The notes beneath the pieces were generated by a model. It was given only the letters and a program-made list of their open reading frames with translations. It was not told the DNA's origin and searched no databases. Below, piece after piece: positions 1 to 6,116 of a stretch of 15,727 bases of DNA. Origin of the DNA: an uncultured Collinsella sp. (GTDB taxonomy: Bacteria > Actinomycetota > Coriobacteriia > Coriobacteriales > Coriobacteriaceae); assembly GCA_900544645.1 (NCBI GenBank), contig UQWG01000045.1:1-15727 (forward strand). Reading direction: 5' to 3'. Every line of letters begins with the position of its first letter. Position 1 is the first letter of the stretch. Position numbers and translations under genes: made by a program.

Positions 1-77
1 CGGGTTGTGGCTCAGTTTGGTAGAGCACTGCGTTCGGGACGCAGGGGTCGCTGGTTCAAATCCAGTCAACCCGACCA
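1..77 (+). tRNA. tRNA-Pro (anticodon CGG)
   Basis: A complete cloverleaf can be folded by eye. The acceptor stem pairs bases 1-7 (CGGGTTG) with 67-73 (CAACCCG), followed by discriminator A74 and an encoded CCA at 75-77. The anticodon stem pairs 28-32 (CTGCG) with 40-44 (CGCAG) around the loop TTCGGGA, which places the anticodon CGG at 35-37 and reads proline codon CCG. The T-loop is TTCAAAT. A C1-G72-type first acceptor pair with an A discriminator is characteristic of bacterial tRNA-Pro, which supports the identity. The gene begins at the first base of the window, so its promoter is not visible. An intrinsic terminator follows 11 bases downstream, so it is the last or only gene of its transcript. 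Confidence 0.96.
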
Positions 78-87
78 GAGCATGAGG

Positions 88-116
88 AGGGACCGCTTCT
101 TGCGGTCCCTTTTTTT
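88..116 (+). terminator. Intrinsic terminator after tRNA-Pro
   Basis: The arm AGGGACCGC (88-96) pairs with GCGGTCCCT (102-110) across a five-base loop and runs into seven T residues (110-116). It directly follows the tRNA and separates it from the tatA promoter. Confidence 0.93.
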
Positions 117-124
117 AGCTAGTG

Positions 125-153
125 TTGTGATACCGCGATACCCGCGGTATACT
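125..153 (+). promoter_or_regulatory. Probable tatA promoter
   Basis: A -35-like TTGTGA (125-130) is separated by exactly 17 bases from a -10-like TATACT (148-153). It lies between the tRNA terminator and the tatA start codon at 190, giving a leader of about 30 bases. The spacer contains an inverted repeat listed separately. The assignment rests on resemblance to the sigma-70/HrdB-type consensus. Confidence 0.6.
130..150 (+). promoter_or_regulatory. Inverted repeat inside the tatA promoter
   Basis: ATACCGCG (130-137) is perfectly inverted as CGCGGTAT (143-150) around five bases (ATACC). The repeat fills the spacer and overlaps the first bases of the -10 box. That position fits a repressor operator that would occlude RNA polymerase. 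No cognate regulator is visible next to it. Confidence 0.45.
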
Positions 154-189
154 CATTCGAGCTTGTCTCGCTGTATTGTGGAGGTCTAC

Positions 190-465
190 ATGTTTGGACT
201 GAGGGCTCCTGAGCTCATCATTATTCTCGTCGTTGTCCTGATTATCTTCGGGCCCAAGAACCTGCCGAAGCTCGGCAAGTCCCTCGGCTCTACCGTCAAG
301 AATATCCGCGAGGGTATGGAGGGCGACGATAAGGCCGAGACCAAGCAGGCCGAGGAGGTCGTGGTCGAGCAGTCCGAGGAGGACAAGGAGATCGCTGAGC
401 TCGAGGCCAAGCTCGCTGCTGCCAAGAAGAAGCAGGCAGAGGACAGCGACGCGGACGCAGAGTAG
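190..465 (+). CDS. tatA: Twin-arginine translocase subunit TatA/TatE
   Basis: This 91-residue protein is a membrane subunit of the Tat pathway, which exports folded proteins. TatA oligomerises at TatBC-type complexes to permit passage of the substrate. It has one N-terminal membrane segment (about residues 8-20, rich in I, V and L). The TatA hinge FGPKNLPKLGKSLG (20-33) follows, and then an amphipathic helix. The tail from about 45 onward is highly charged and coiled-coil-like (many E, K and A), ending in DSDADAE. The size matches the TatA family. The ATG at 190 was chosen because GGAGG at 180-184 sits five bases upstream and because the family N-terminus starts here. The frame stays open further upstream only by running through the tRNA. 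No tatB or tatC is adjacent, so the partners must lie elsewhere. It appears monocistronic, with its own promoter and terminator. Confidence 0.93.
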   Translation: MFGLRAPELIIILVVVLIIFGPKNLPKLGKSLGSTVKNIREGMEGDDKAETKQAEEVVVEQSEEDKEIAELEAKLAAAKKKQAEDSDADAE

Positions 466-490
466 TCCCATCCCTTTGGGGTGAGCACCT

Positions 491-523
491 GACCGGCTTG
501 CCCGCAGGCTAGCCGGTCTTTTT
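491..523 (+). terminator. Intrinsic terminator after tatA
   Basis: GACCGGCT (491-498) is perfectly inverted as AGCCGGTC (511-518), followed by TTTTT (519-523) and a further T-rich tract. It is placed 26 bases after the tatA stop. Confidence 0.9.
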
Positions 524-571
524 CGTTTTGTTGACAGTTGATTGTTTGATCAGAGTTGGGGAGATATCCGT

Positions 572-1042
572 ATGGACGCAAGCCAGATCGTACTGACCGC
601 TGAGGGCCGCCAGAAGCTCGTCGAGGAGCTCGCCTGGCGTGAGGGCGATTACGCCAAGGAGATCGTCGAGGACATCAAGGAAGCCCGCGCGTTCGGCGAC
701 CTTTCGGAGAACTCCGAGTACGATGCCGCCAAGGACAAGCAGGCCCAGAATGCTGCTCGTATCGCCGAGATCCAGGCCATTCTTGCCAACGCTCAGGTTG
801 CTGCCACCACGGGCGATCTGACCGTCTCCATCGGTTCCACCGTTTCGCTGATTGATCCCAACGGCGAGGTCATGGAAGTCACGCTCGTTGGTACCACCGA
901 GACCAACTCGCTCGAGCACAAGATCTCCAACGAGTCTCCGGTCGGTCACGCCATCATCGGTCACGGCGAGGGTGATTCCGTCGAGGTCGTTACGCCTTCC
1001 GGCAAGACTCGCGTCTACACCATCGCCAAGATCGCACGCTAG
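572..1042 (+). CDS. greA: Transcription elongation factor GreA
   Basis: This 156-residue protein is the standard GreA length. GreA binds the secondary channel of RNA polymerase and stimulates cleavage of backtracked transcripts. The N-terminal coiled-coil spans residues 5-76. Its tip carries GDLSENSEYDAAK (42-54), in which D43 and E46 match the acidic pair that coordinates the catalytic metal (D41/E44 in E. coli). The C-terminal FKBP-like domain (about 82-156) includes SPVGHAIIGHGEGD. The ATG at 572 is preferred: GGGGAG (558-563) lies eight bases upstream and the protein then starts as family members do. Ten in-frame codons upstream are not conserved-looking. The gene is flanked by terminators, so it is probably a single-gene transcript or one with partial readthrough into lysS. 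Confidence 0.95.
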   Translation: MDASQIVLTAEGRQKLVEELAWREGDYAKEIVEDIKEARAFGDLSENSEYDAAKDKQAQNAARIAEIQAILANAQVAATTGDLTVSIGSTVSLIDPNGEVMEVTLVGTTETNSLEHKISNESPVGHAIIGHGEGDSVEVVTPSGKTRVYTIAKIAR

Positions 1043-1070
1043 ACCACGGTCCCGCGTAAAGGTATGTTTT

Positions 1071-1103
1071 CGCTCCCTGGGACCGAATCCTGGGGAGCGT
1101 TTT
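1071..1103 (+). terminator. Terminator-like hairpin between greA and lysS
   Basis: CGCTCCC (1071-1077) pairs with GGGAGCG (1093-1099) around a 15-base loop and is followed by TTTT (1100-1103) then AGTTT. It lies 28 bases after the greA stop and about 20 bases before lysS. It may end greA transcription or act as a partial terminator upstream of lysS. No clear separate lysS promoter was found between the two genes. Confidence 0.65.
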
Positions 1104-1121
1104 AGTTTGAGGAGCTAACTT

Positions 1122-3086
1122 ATGGCAGAGAACCAGAACGCCGCCGATCAGGCATCGACGCTCAACGACGAGCGCGCCACCCGCCTGGCCAAGCGCGCCG
1201 CCCTGTTCGAGGCGGGCCAGAACCCCTATCCCGAGCACTCTGAGCTTGAGGACTACGTCGCCGATATCGAGGCTAAGTACGCCGAGCTTGCCGATGGCGA
1301 GGACACCGAGGACGTCGTGAAGATTGCCGGCCGCGTGGTCGCCAAGCGCGGTCAGGGCAAGATCATGTTCATCGTCGTGCGCGATGCGACTGCCGAGATT
1401 CAGCTGTTCTGCCGCATCAACGACATGGACGAGGCCGCCTGGAATACGCTCAAGGCCCTCGACCTGGGCGACATCCTGGGCGTGACCGGCATGGTCGTGC
1501 GCACCCAGCGCGGCCAGCTTTCCGTTGCCCCTAAGAGCGCGACCCTGCTTTCCAAGGCCGTTCGTCCGCTGCCCGAGAAGTTCCACGGTCTTTCCGACAA
1601 GGAGACCCGCTATCGCCAGCGCTATGTCGATCTGATCGCCAACGACGACGTTCGCGAGACCTTCCGTAAGCGTTCGCAGATTCTCTCTACCTTCCGTCGC
1701 TTTATGGAGTCCGACGGTTACATGGAGGTCGAGACCCCCATCCTGCAGACCATCCAGGGCGGCGCTACCGCCAAGCCGTTCATTACCCACTTCAACGCGC
1801 TCGATCAGGAGTGCTACCTGCGTATTGCCACCGAGCTCCATCTCAAGCGCTGCATCGTCGGTGGTTTTGAGCGCGTGTTCGAGATCGGCCGCATCTTCCG
1901 TAACGAGGGCATGGACCTTACCCACAACCCCGAGTTCACCACGATGGAGGCCTACCGTGCCTTCTCAGACCTCGAGGGCATGAAGGCGCTCGCCCAGGGT
2001 GTCATTAAGGCGGCTAACAAGGCCATCGGCAACCCCGAGGTCATCGAGTACCAGGGCCAGACCATCGACCTTTCTGGTGAGTGGGCCAGCCGTCCCATGA
2101 CCGACATCGTCTCCGACGTGCTCGGCAAGCAGGTCACCATCGACACGCCGGTCGAGGAGCTTGCTGCCGCCGCGCGCGAGAAGGGCCTGGAGATCAAGCC
2201 CGAGTGGACTGCCGGCAAGATCATCGCCGAGATTTACGATGAGCTGGGCGAGGACACCATCGTCAACCCGACCTTCGTGTGCGATTACCCCATCGAGGTC
2301 AGCCCGCTCGCTAAGCGTTTTGAGGACGACCCGCGTTTGACTCACCGCTTTGAGCTGGTCATCGCCGGCCACGAGTACGCCAACGCATTCTCCGAGCTCA
2401 ACGACCCGGTCGACCAGGCTGAGCGCTTTGCTGCCCAGATGGCCGAGAAGGCCGGCGGCGACGATGAGGCTATGGAGTATGACGAGGACTACGTGCGCGC
2501 CCTCGAGTACGGTATGCCTCCCGCGGGCGGCATTGGCATTGGTATCGACCGCGTGGTCATGCTGCTTACTAACCAGGCTTCTATCCGCGACGTCCTGCTG
2601 TTCCCGCACATGAAGCCCGAGAAGGGTTTCCAGTCCGGTGCCGCTGCCGCCAAGGCTGCAGAGGCCGGCAACGCCGCGAGCCCATTCGTTAAGTCGCTTA
2701 AGCCCACGCTCGATTACTCCAAGATCGCCGTTGAGCCGCTGTTTGAGGAGTTCGTCGACTTTGATACCTTCTCCAAGAGCGATTTCCGCGCTGTGAAGGT
2801 CAAGGCATGCGAGGCCGTCAAGAAGTCCAAGAAGCTGCTGAACTTTACGCTCGACGACGGTACCGGTACCGACCGCACCATCCTCTCCGGTATTCACGCT
2901 TATTACGAGCCCGAGGACCTGGTCGGCAAGACCTTGCTCGCCATCACCAACCTGCCTCCGCGCAAGATGATGGGCATCCCCAGCTGCGGCATGCTCATCA
3001 GTGCCATCCACGAGGAGGATGGTGAGGAGCGCCTCAACCTGATCCAGCTCGACGCCTCCATCCCCGCCGGCGCAAAGATGTACTAG
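1122..3086 (+). CDS. lysS: Lysyl-tRNA synthetase (class II) with C-terminal tRNA-binding domain
   Basis: This enzyme charges tRNA-Lys with lysine using ATP. At 654 residues it is about 150 longer than a typical bacterial LysRS. Residues 65-145 form the OB-fold anticodon-binding domain (VVKIAGRVVAKRGQGKIMF). Residues 165-500 are the class II catalytic core, with motif 2 around FEIGRIFRNEGMDLTHNPEF (253-272) and motif 3 around GIGIGIDRVVMLL (470-482). After a linker rich in Ala, Gly and Lys (about 503-525), residues 543-654 resemble the EMAP-II/Trbp111/MetRS-beta tRNA-binding OB fold: DFRAVKVKACEAVKKSKKLL, then LPPRKMMGIPSCGMLIS. This domain normally binds the outside of the tRNA elbow without sequence preference. 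The ATG at 1122 follows GAGGAG at 1109-1114 at good spacing. A strong hairpin follows the stop. Confidence 0.96.
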   Translation: MAENQNAADQASTLNDERATRLAKRAALFEAGQNPYPEHSELEDYVADIEAKYAELADGEDTEDVVKIAGRVVAKRGQGKIMFIVVRDATAEIQLFCRINDMDEAAWNTLKALDLGDILGVTGMVVRTQRGQLSVAPKSATLLSKAVRPLPEKFHGLSDKETRYRQRYVDLIANDDVRETFRKRSQILSTFRRFMESDGYMEVETPILQTIQGGATAKPFITHFNALDQECYLRIATELHLKRCIVGGFERVFEIGRIFRNEGMDLTHNPEFTTMEAYRAFSDLEGMKALAQGVIKAANKAIGNPEVIEYQGQTIDLSGEWASRPMTDIVSDVLGKQVTIDTPVEELAAAAREKGLEIKPEWTAGKIIAEIYDELGEDTIVNPTFVCDYPIEVSPLAKRFEDDPRLTHRFELVIAGHEYANAFSELNDPVDQAERFAAQMAEKAGGDDEAMEYDEDYVRALEYGMPPAGGIGIGIDRVVMLLTNQASIRDVLLFPHMKPEKGFQSGAAAAKAAEAGNAASPFVKSLKPTLDYSKIAVEPLFEEFVDFDTFSKSDFRAVKVKACEAVKKSKKLLNFTLDDGTGTDRTILSGIHAYYEPEDLVGKTLLAITNLPPRKMMGIPSCGMLISAIHEEDGEERLNLIQLDASIPAGAKMY

Positions 3087-3088
3087 GG

Positions 3089-3117
3089 GGTTACGCGGTT
3101 CTACGAACCGCGTAACC
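3089..3117. repeat. Perfect 12-bp inverted repeat after lysS
   Basis: GGTTACGCGGTT (3089-3100) and AACCGCGTAACC (3106-3117) are perfectly inverted around CTACG. The hairpin begins two bases after the lysS stop but has no T-run. It is therefore not a canonical intrinsic terminator and may instead act as a 3'-end stabilising structure or as part of the repeat cluster that follows. Confidence 0.8.
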
Positions 3118-3136
3118 AGTTGACGCTGCGCGCCGC

Positions 3137-3222
3137 CCAGGGCGACAATTTGTCATTCAAAAGGCAAGGCATGACCAGAAGGTCTATGCCTTGCCTTTTT
3201 CATGCCAACTTGTTCGCCCTGG
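3137..3222. repeat. Long imperfect palindrome in the lysS-thrE intergenic region
   Basis: The left arm 3137-3172 (starting CCAGGGCGACAA) is the near reverse complement of 3186-3222 (ending TTGTTCGCCCTGG). The innermost 14 bp (3159-3172 against 3186-3199) pair perfectly. Weaker symmetry continues outward to roughly 3119 and 3260. The 359-base gap between lysS and the exporter gene holds this element, the hairpin before it and two short direct repeats. I see no credible gene there. The shape suggests a degenerate palindromic mobile or interspersed element. Confidence 0.6.
3159..3200 (+). terminator. Intrinsic terminator downstream of lysS
   Basis: AAAAGGCAAGGCAT (3159-3172) pairs perfectly with ATGCCTTGCCTTTT (3186-3199). 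An inner GACC/GGTC pair (3173-3176 with 3181-3184) extends the stem, and a T-run ends at 3200. It could terminate in either direction, because the left arm begins with AAAA. It forms the core of the larger palindrome. Confidence 0.75.
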
Positions 3223-3285
3223 ACGTCGCTCGCTGTCCGTCCTCTACCTGCGGCGTTGACTTGATTGATACTTAGAACATCGATG

Positions 3286-3339
3286 TAGTCATTAGGGACG
3301 CTCTTATATCTAGTCATTGGGGACGTTCTTAAACGACTA
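3286..3339. repeat. Two tandem copies of a 21-base repeat
   Basis: TAGTCATTAGGGACGCTCTTA (3286-3306, described here by its ends TAGTCATT and CTCTTA) recurs at 3311-3331 with two substitutions, at a 25-base period. The second copy is followed by a sequence ending CGACTA (3334-3339), so that TAGTC at its start and GACTA at its end are inverted. The form recalls REP-type elements. No transposase gene lies in this window. Confidence 0.6.
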
Positions 3340-3445
3340 CCCACGGCTATTGCGCACATGGCTCGCATGACAGTCGTCTCTTTTATGTTTCCTTTAGCCG
3401 TTGCTGCCTAGGATGGGGGTTAGTCGATAGGAAGGGAGCACCGGG

Positions 3446-5014
3446 ATGGACGACGCGAGCGAGCGCGCAATCGAAGAGGACATGCTCGATCAGTTCAACT
3501 ACTTTGATGATGAGGACGAGGAGCTGATCGACCGTCGCGAGCCAGCGCCGCTTGATTCCTTTGATCTGGTCGATGAAGAGCCCGACGAGGACGAGGGCGA
3601 ATCGGCGGAGCCCTCACAGCCTTCGCGCCTTAACTCGCTGCTTTCGAGAGCCCCCATGCACCACGGCGTTCGTGCCGGCGCGCTCCATATGAAAACTGAC
3701 TGGCACCAGATCGTGACGGCAGGCGATGAGCTTGCCGTCGATGCGCCGCTCACCGATAAATCATCCATCATCTGCCGCACCGGCATGCTTATGCTGGCAA
3801 GCGGAACGGGTGCCTGGCGCGTGCGCGATACCATGAATCGTGTTGCCGCCGTACTCGGTGTCACCATCCACGTTGACTTAAGTCTTCTGTCGTTTGAGTG
3901 CACCTGCATCGAAGATGGTCACTGCTTTAATGAGGTCGTCAGCTTGCCCACAACGGGCGTCAATACCCATCGCATTTGGATGATGGAGAGTTTCCTCAAG
4001 GAAATCGAGACCTATGGTCGTCGCTTCACGGTGCACGAGTATCACGAGATGCTCAAGACCGTTGAGAGTTCAAAACCTGATTACGCGCCTTGGCAACAGG
4101 GCCTTGCGGCGGCCTGCGCCTGTGGCGCCTTCGTTTTTTTGCTCGGCGGCGGCCCTATCGAGATGGCCTGCGCGTTCGTGGGCGCGGGTGTCGGCAACTT
4201 TGCCCGCTCCCATATTCTCAAGCAAGGCCTTGGTCAGTTCAGCGCGCTGACGACCGGCGTTGCGCTCGCTTGCGTTTCGTATCTGCTGGCATTGCTCGGC
4301 CTTGGCCAGGTCATACCGGGGGCAATGTCGCACCAAGAAGGCTATATCGGCGCCATGCTCTTTGTGATTCCCGGCTTTCCACTCATTACGGCAGGCCTCG
4401 ACATCGCTAAGCTCGACATGCGAAGCGGTATCGAGCGCCTTTCATATGCCGTATCGATTATTGTGATGGCGACCCTCGTAGGTTGGATGGTTGCCGAGTG
4501 TGTTGGCCTGGCGCCGGACGACTTTGCCCCACTGGGCCTTTCGCCGCTTGCCCTTACGCTCCTGCGCGTGGTGATGAGCTTCGTTGGCGTATTCGGCTTC
4601 TCGGTGATGTTCAACAGCCCGGTAAAGATGGCCGCGGCAGCTGGGTTGATCGGCGCCGTGTCCAATACCCTGCGTCTGACCCTTGTCGATGCGCCGACGA
4701 TGATTCCCTTCCTGGGCCTCAGCACGGGAATGCCTCCCGAGGCAGCAGCGTTTATCGGCGCGCTGGTATCGGGGCTGCTCGCAAGCTTGGCTGAAGTCAA
4801 GCTCACCTACCCGCGCATCGCCCTCACGGTGCCTTCGATTGTCATTATGGTGCCGGGCTTGTATCTGTATCGCTCGATGTATTACATGTGCACCTTCGAC
4901 ACGGTCAATATGCTCGGCTGGTTTGTGCGCGCAGTGCTCATCGTAGCGTTTCTGCCCGTTGGACTGGGTGTGGCGCGTACGCTCACCGACCCTCGCTGGC
5001 GCCACACCAGCTAA
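3446..5014 (+). CDS. ThrE-family threonine/serine exporter-like membrane protein
   Basis: This 522-residue protein has the fused architecture of ThrE-type exporters (DUF1212 followed by a ThrE_2/DUF3815-like half), close in size to Corynebacterium ThrE. Residues 103-205 form a soluble domain with the family signature CRTGMLMLASGTGAWRVRDT (110-129). Residues 218-350 hold about five membrane segments and the motif VIPGFPLITAGLDIAK (307-322). Residues 365-510 hold a further set, with VPSIVIMVPGLYLYRSMY (462-479). Export of small polar amino acids by proton motive force is inferred from the family; the substrate is not shown here. The first 70 residues form an unusual acidic extension full of D and E. 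The start at 3446 follows GGGAG (3434-3438) at seven-base spacing. It stands alone between repeat clusters. Confidence 0.85.
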   Translation: MDDASERAIEEDMLDQFNYFDDEDEELIDRREPAPLDSFDLVDEEPDEDEGESAEPSQPSRLNSLLSRAPMHHGVRAGALHMKTDWHQIVTAGDELAVDAPLTDKSSIICRTGMLMLASGTGAWRVRDTMNRVAAVLGVTIHVDLSLLSFECTCIEDGHCFNEVVSLPTTGVNTHRIWMMESFLKEIETYGRRFTVHEYHEMLKTVESSKPDYAPWQQGLAAACACGAFVFLLGGGPIEMACAFVGAGVGNFARSHILKQGLGQFSALTTGVALACVSYLLALLGLGQVIPGAMSHQEGYIGAMLFVIPGFPLITAGLDIAKLDMRSGIERLSYAVSIIVMATLVGWMVAECVGLAPDDFAPLGLSPLALTLLRVVMSFVGVFGFSVMFNSPVKMAAAAGLIGAVSNTLRLTLVDAPTMIPFLGLSTGMPPEAAAFIGALVSGLLASLAEVKLTYPRIALTVPSIVIMVPGLYLYRSMYYMCTFDTVNMLGWFVRAVLIVAFLPVGLGVARTLTDPRWRHTS

Positions 5015-5047
5015 TTGGTACAAGGGGGACAGGTTACTTTGCACCAA
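5015..5047. repeat. Palindromic element abutting the exporter stop codon
   Basis: TTGGTACAA (5015-5023) is nearly inverted as TTTGCACCAA (5038-5047) around a core containing GGGGGACAGGTTAC. It begins one base after the stop codon. The GGGGAC core also occurs in the 3286-3339 repeats, suggesting related interspersed elements. The type of element is inferred. Confidence 0.5.
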
Positions 5048-5050
5048 ATG

Positions 5051-5117
5051 AGTTGCGGTGAAATAGGGACTGAATTGCTGCTTAAAGGGTCAAAACAGTC
5101 CGTATTCCACCGCAACT
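5051..5117. repeat. 22-bp inverted repeat (REP- or MITE-like hairpin)
   Basis: AGTTGCGGTGAAATAGGGAC plus TG (5051-5072) pairs with 5096-5117 (CAGTCCGTATTCCACCGCAA plus CT) with only two mismatches over 22 positions, around a 23-base loop. There is no T-run, so it is not a terminator. It sits immediately after the palindrome at 5015-5047 and together they form a compact repeat block. Confidence 0.7.
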
Positions 5118-5168
5118 TATGGGGTCGGGGGATTATCGGTGCCCTGCATCTTCATAAACTCAACGCTT

Positions 5169-5188
5169 ACGAAGCGCATGCGTTTCGT
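5169..5188. promoter_or_regulatory. 20-base near-perfect palindrome upstream of the DUF2798 gene
   Basis: ACGAAGCGCATGCGTTTCGT is its own reverse complement at 18 of 20 positions. It is followed closely by TAGGCT (5191-5196), a possible but weak -10 box. A dimeric regulator could bind here, but the promoter itself is not convincing, so the role is inferred from symmetry and position only. Confidence 0.35.
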
Positions 5189-5232
5189 GCTAGGCTGGTT
5201 CCACCACATAAGTAGTCGCAGACGCGCGTACC

Positions 5233-5283
5233 ACGGGCGGGCGAGATGAAGTTCCAACAGCTCCATCTTGCCCGCCCGTTTTT
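5233..5283 (+). terminator. Very strong intrinsic terminator (possible leader attenuator)
   Basis: ACGGGCGGGCGAGATG (5233-5248) pairs with CATCTTGCCCGCCCGT (5264-5279), a 16-bp stem with a single G-T pair, followed by five T residues (5279-5283). It lies only about 45 bases upstream of the DUF2798 start codon. Either it ends transcripts from upstream, or it lies in the leader of the next gene and controls it by attenuation. Confidence 0.85.
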
Positions 5284-5327
5284 GTTGCGTGGCGCCGCGG
5301 TACAACACAGAGAGGAATCTGCCCTTT

Positions 5328-5876
5328 ATGCCTATCAACAAACGAGAGAGCCTGCTGTTCACCTTTATCATGTGCTTTTGCATGGTGCTCTTGATGAGCA
5401 TCTACAACGTTGCCCTGCAGCACGGGGCCATCAACGGCGAGGTCGTTGCCACTGCGTGGCTCGGCTTCCCCGTTGCCTACATTTTTGCCATGTGCTGCGA
5501 CTGGTTCGTCGCCAGCCCGCTCGCCAAGGGTTTCGCCTTTAAGTACTTGGTCACGCCGGGCAAGAGCTCGCCACTTGCCATGACGCTCGCCGTGGGCTCC
5601 TGCATGGTCGTTCCCATGGTCATCATCATGTCGCTGTACGGTGCCTGTGAGGGTCTGACGCACATGCCCGGCGGCATCCTTGCGAACCTGTATTCCGTGC
5701 CCGCGATCTGGATGATCAACATCCCGCATAATTTTGTGATGGCGCTGCCGTGGAACCTTTTGGTAGCCGGTCCGATTTCCCGCTTCGTCTTCCGTCGCGC
5801 CTTCCCTGTGGGGACGGTTTTCGAGGAGGAGCATGCCGAGCTCTTGGAGCAGGCTATGGCTCCTGAGTGCGAGTAG
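5328..5876 (+). CDS. DUF2798-type membrane protein, two tandem domains
   Basis: This 182-residue protein is predicted to lie in the cytoplasmic membrane. Two copies of a roughly 70-residue unit, each with two hydrophobic segments, can be seen. The first is residues 6-71 (KRESLLFTFIMCFCMVLLMS, ending ASPLAKGFAFK) and the second 82-157 (PLAMTLAVGSCMVVPMVIIM, ending AGPISRFVFR). This layout and the early FTFIMCFCMVLLMS pattern fit DUF2798 proteins, whose function is unknown. The tail (163-182) is acidic. The ATG at 5328 was chosen because the unit begins there and AGAGAGGA (5309-5316) precedes it, though the spacing is long at 11 bases. A 20-codon upstream extension would overlap the terminator arm and is unlikely. 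It is probably monocistronic. Confidence 0.75.
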   Translation: MPINKRESLLFTFIMCFCMVLLMSIYNVALQHGAINGEVVATAWLGFPVAYIFAMCCDWFVASPLAKGFAFKYLVTPGKSSPLAMTLAVGSCMVVPMVIIMSLYGACEGLTHMPGGILANLYSVPAIWMINIPHNFVMALPWNLLVAGPISRFVFRRAFPVGTVFEEEHAELLEQAMAPECE

Positions 5877-5878
5877 CT

Positions 5879-5930
5879 CGCTTAGGGATCTGCTGAGCGC
5901 GGGCGACTTGCTTGGTTGGAGCCCTAAGCG
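5879..5930. repeat. 9-bp inverted repeat after the DUF2798 gene
   Basis: CGCTTAGGG (5879-5887) and CCCTAAGCG (5922-5930) are perfectly inverted around a 34-base loop, just after the stop codon. There is no T-run, so the function is unclear. The rest of the 281-base gap to the next gene holds a terminator, a palindromic operator and a promoter, listed separately. Confidence 0.5.
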
Positions 5931-6021
5931 TGGATAGCTCTCTCGGCGACATCGCGGGCGTGAGCGGTGCGCATGACCGGAGGGCCCGTGCTGCTCCGTT
6001 GCCCGACGTGCTAGCGCGCAG

Positions 6022-6033
6022 AACAATCTGTTG
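6022..6033. promoter_or_regulatory. Possible secondary operator for the activase operon
   Basis: AACAATCTGTTG matches the centre of the main palindrome (AACAGTCTGTTG at 6093-6104) at 11 of 12 bases, 71 bases upstream. It may be an auxiliary site for the same regulator, though it sits before the intervening terminator. Confidence 0.3.
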
Positions 6034-6042
6034 GTGCATTCG

Positions 6043-6075
6043 GCGGCTGCTGAAGCGTTTCGGCAGCCGCTTTTT
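6043..6075 (+). terminator. Intrinsic terminator upstream of the activase operon
   Basis: GCGGCTGC (6043-6050) pairs with GCAGCCGC (6063-6070), extended inward by GAA/TTC, and is followed by TTTTT (6071-6075). It likely ends the DUF2798 transcript and insulates the next operon. Confidence 0.88.
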
Positions 6076-6087
6076 ATACGGAGTTTA

Positions 6088-6108
6088 AATACAACAGTCT
6101 GTTGTATT
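6088..6108. promoter_or_regulatory. Palindromic operator upstream of the activase-tetR operon
   Basis: AATACAACAG (6088-6097) is perfectly inverted as CTGTTGTATT (6099-6108) around a single central T. Such compact symmetric sites are typical of TetR-family repressors, and a TetR gene is the second gene of this operon. The site ends about 11 bases before the -10 box and so covers the -35 region, where bound repressor would block RNA polymerase. Autoregulation is an inference. Confidence 0.75.
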
Positions 6109-6116
6109 ACGTAGAG

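Noticed and set aside
7..189. Upstream extension of the tatA frame
   Set aside because: It would translate the tRNA-Pro and its terminator. The start at 190 has a good ribosome binding site and fits the family N-terminus.
531..560. TTGACA as a greA -35 box
   Set aside because: The hexamer is perfect, but no acceptable -10 hexamer occurs at 15-19 bases downstream, so no promoter is called.
1965..3011. 348-codon open frame on the minus strand across lysS
   Set aside because: It is a shadow of lysS, with no family pattern and no convincing ribosome binding site.
3153..3368. 71-codon open frame on the minus strand in the lysS-thrE gap
   Set aside because: It is made of the palindromic and direct repeat elements and lacks any recognisable protein pattern.
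5190..6026. 278-codon open frame on the minus strand over the DUF2798 gene and the gap after it
   Set aside because: Its sequence is rich in H, R and G with no domain or membrane pattern, and the sense strand holds a membrane protein with clear repeats.
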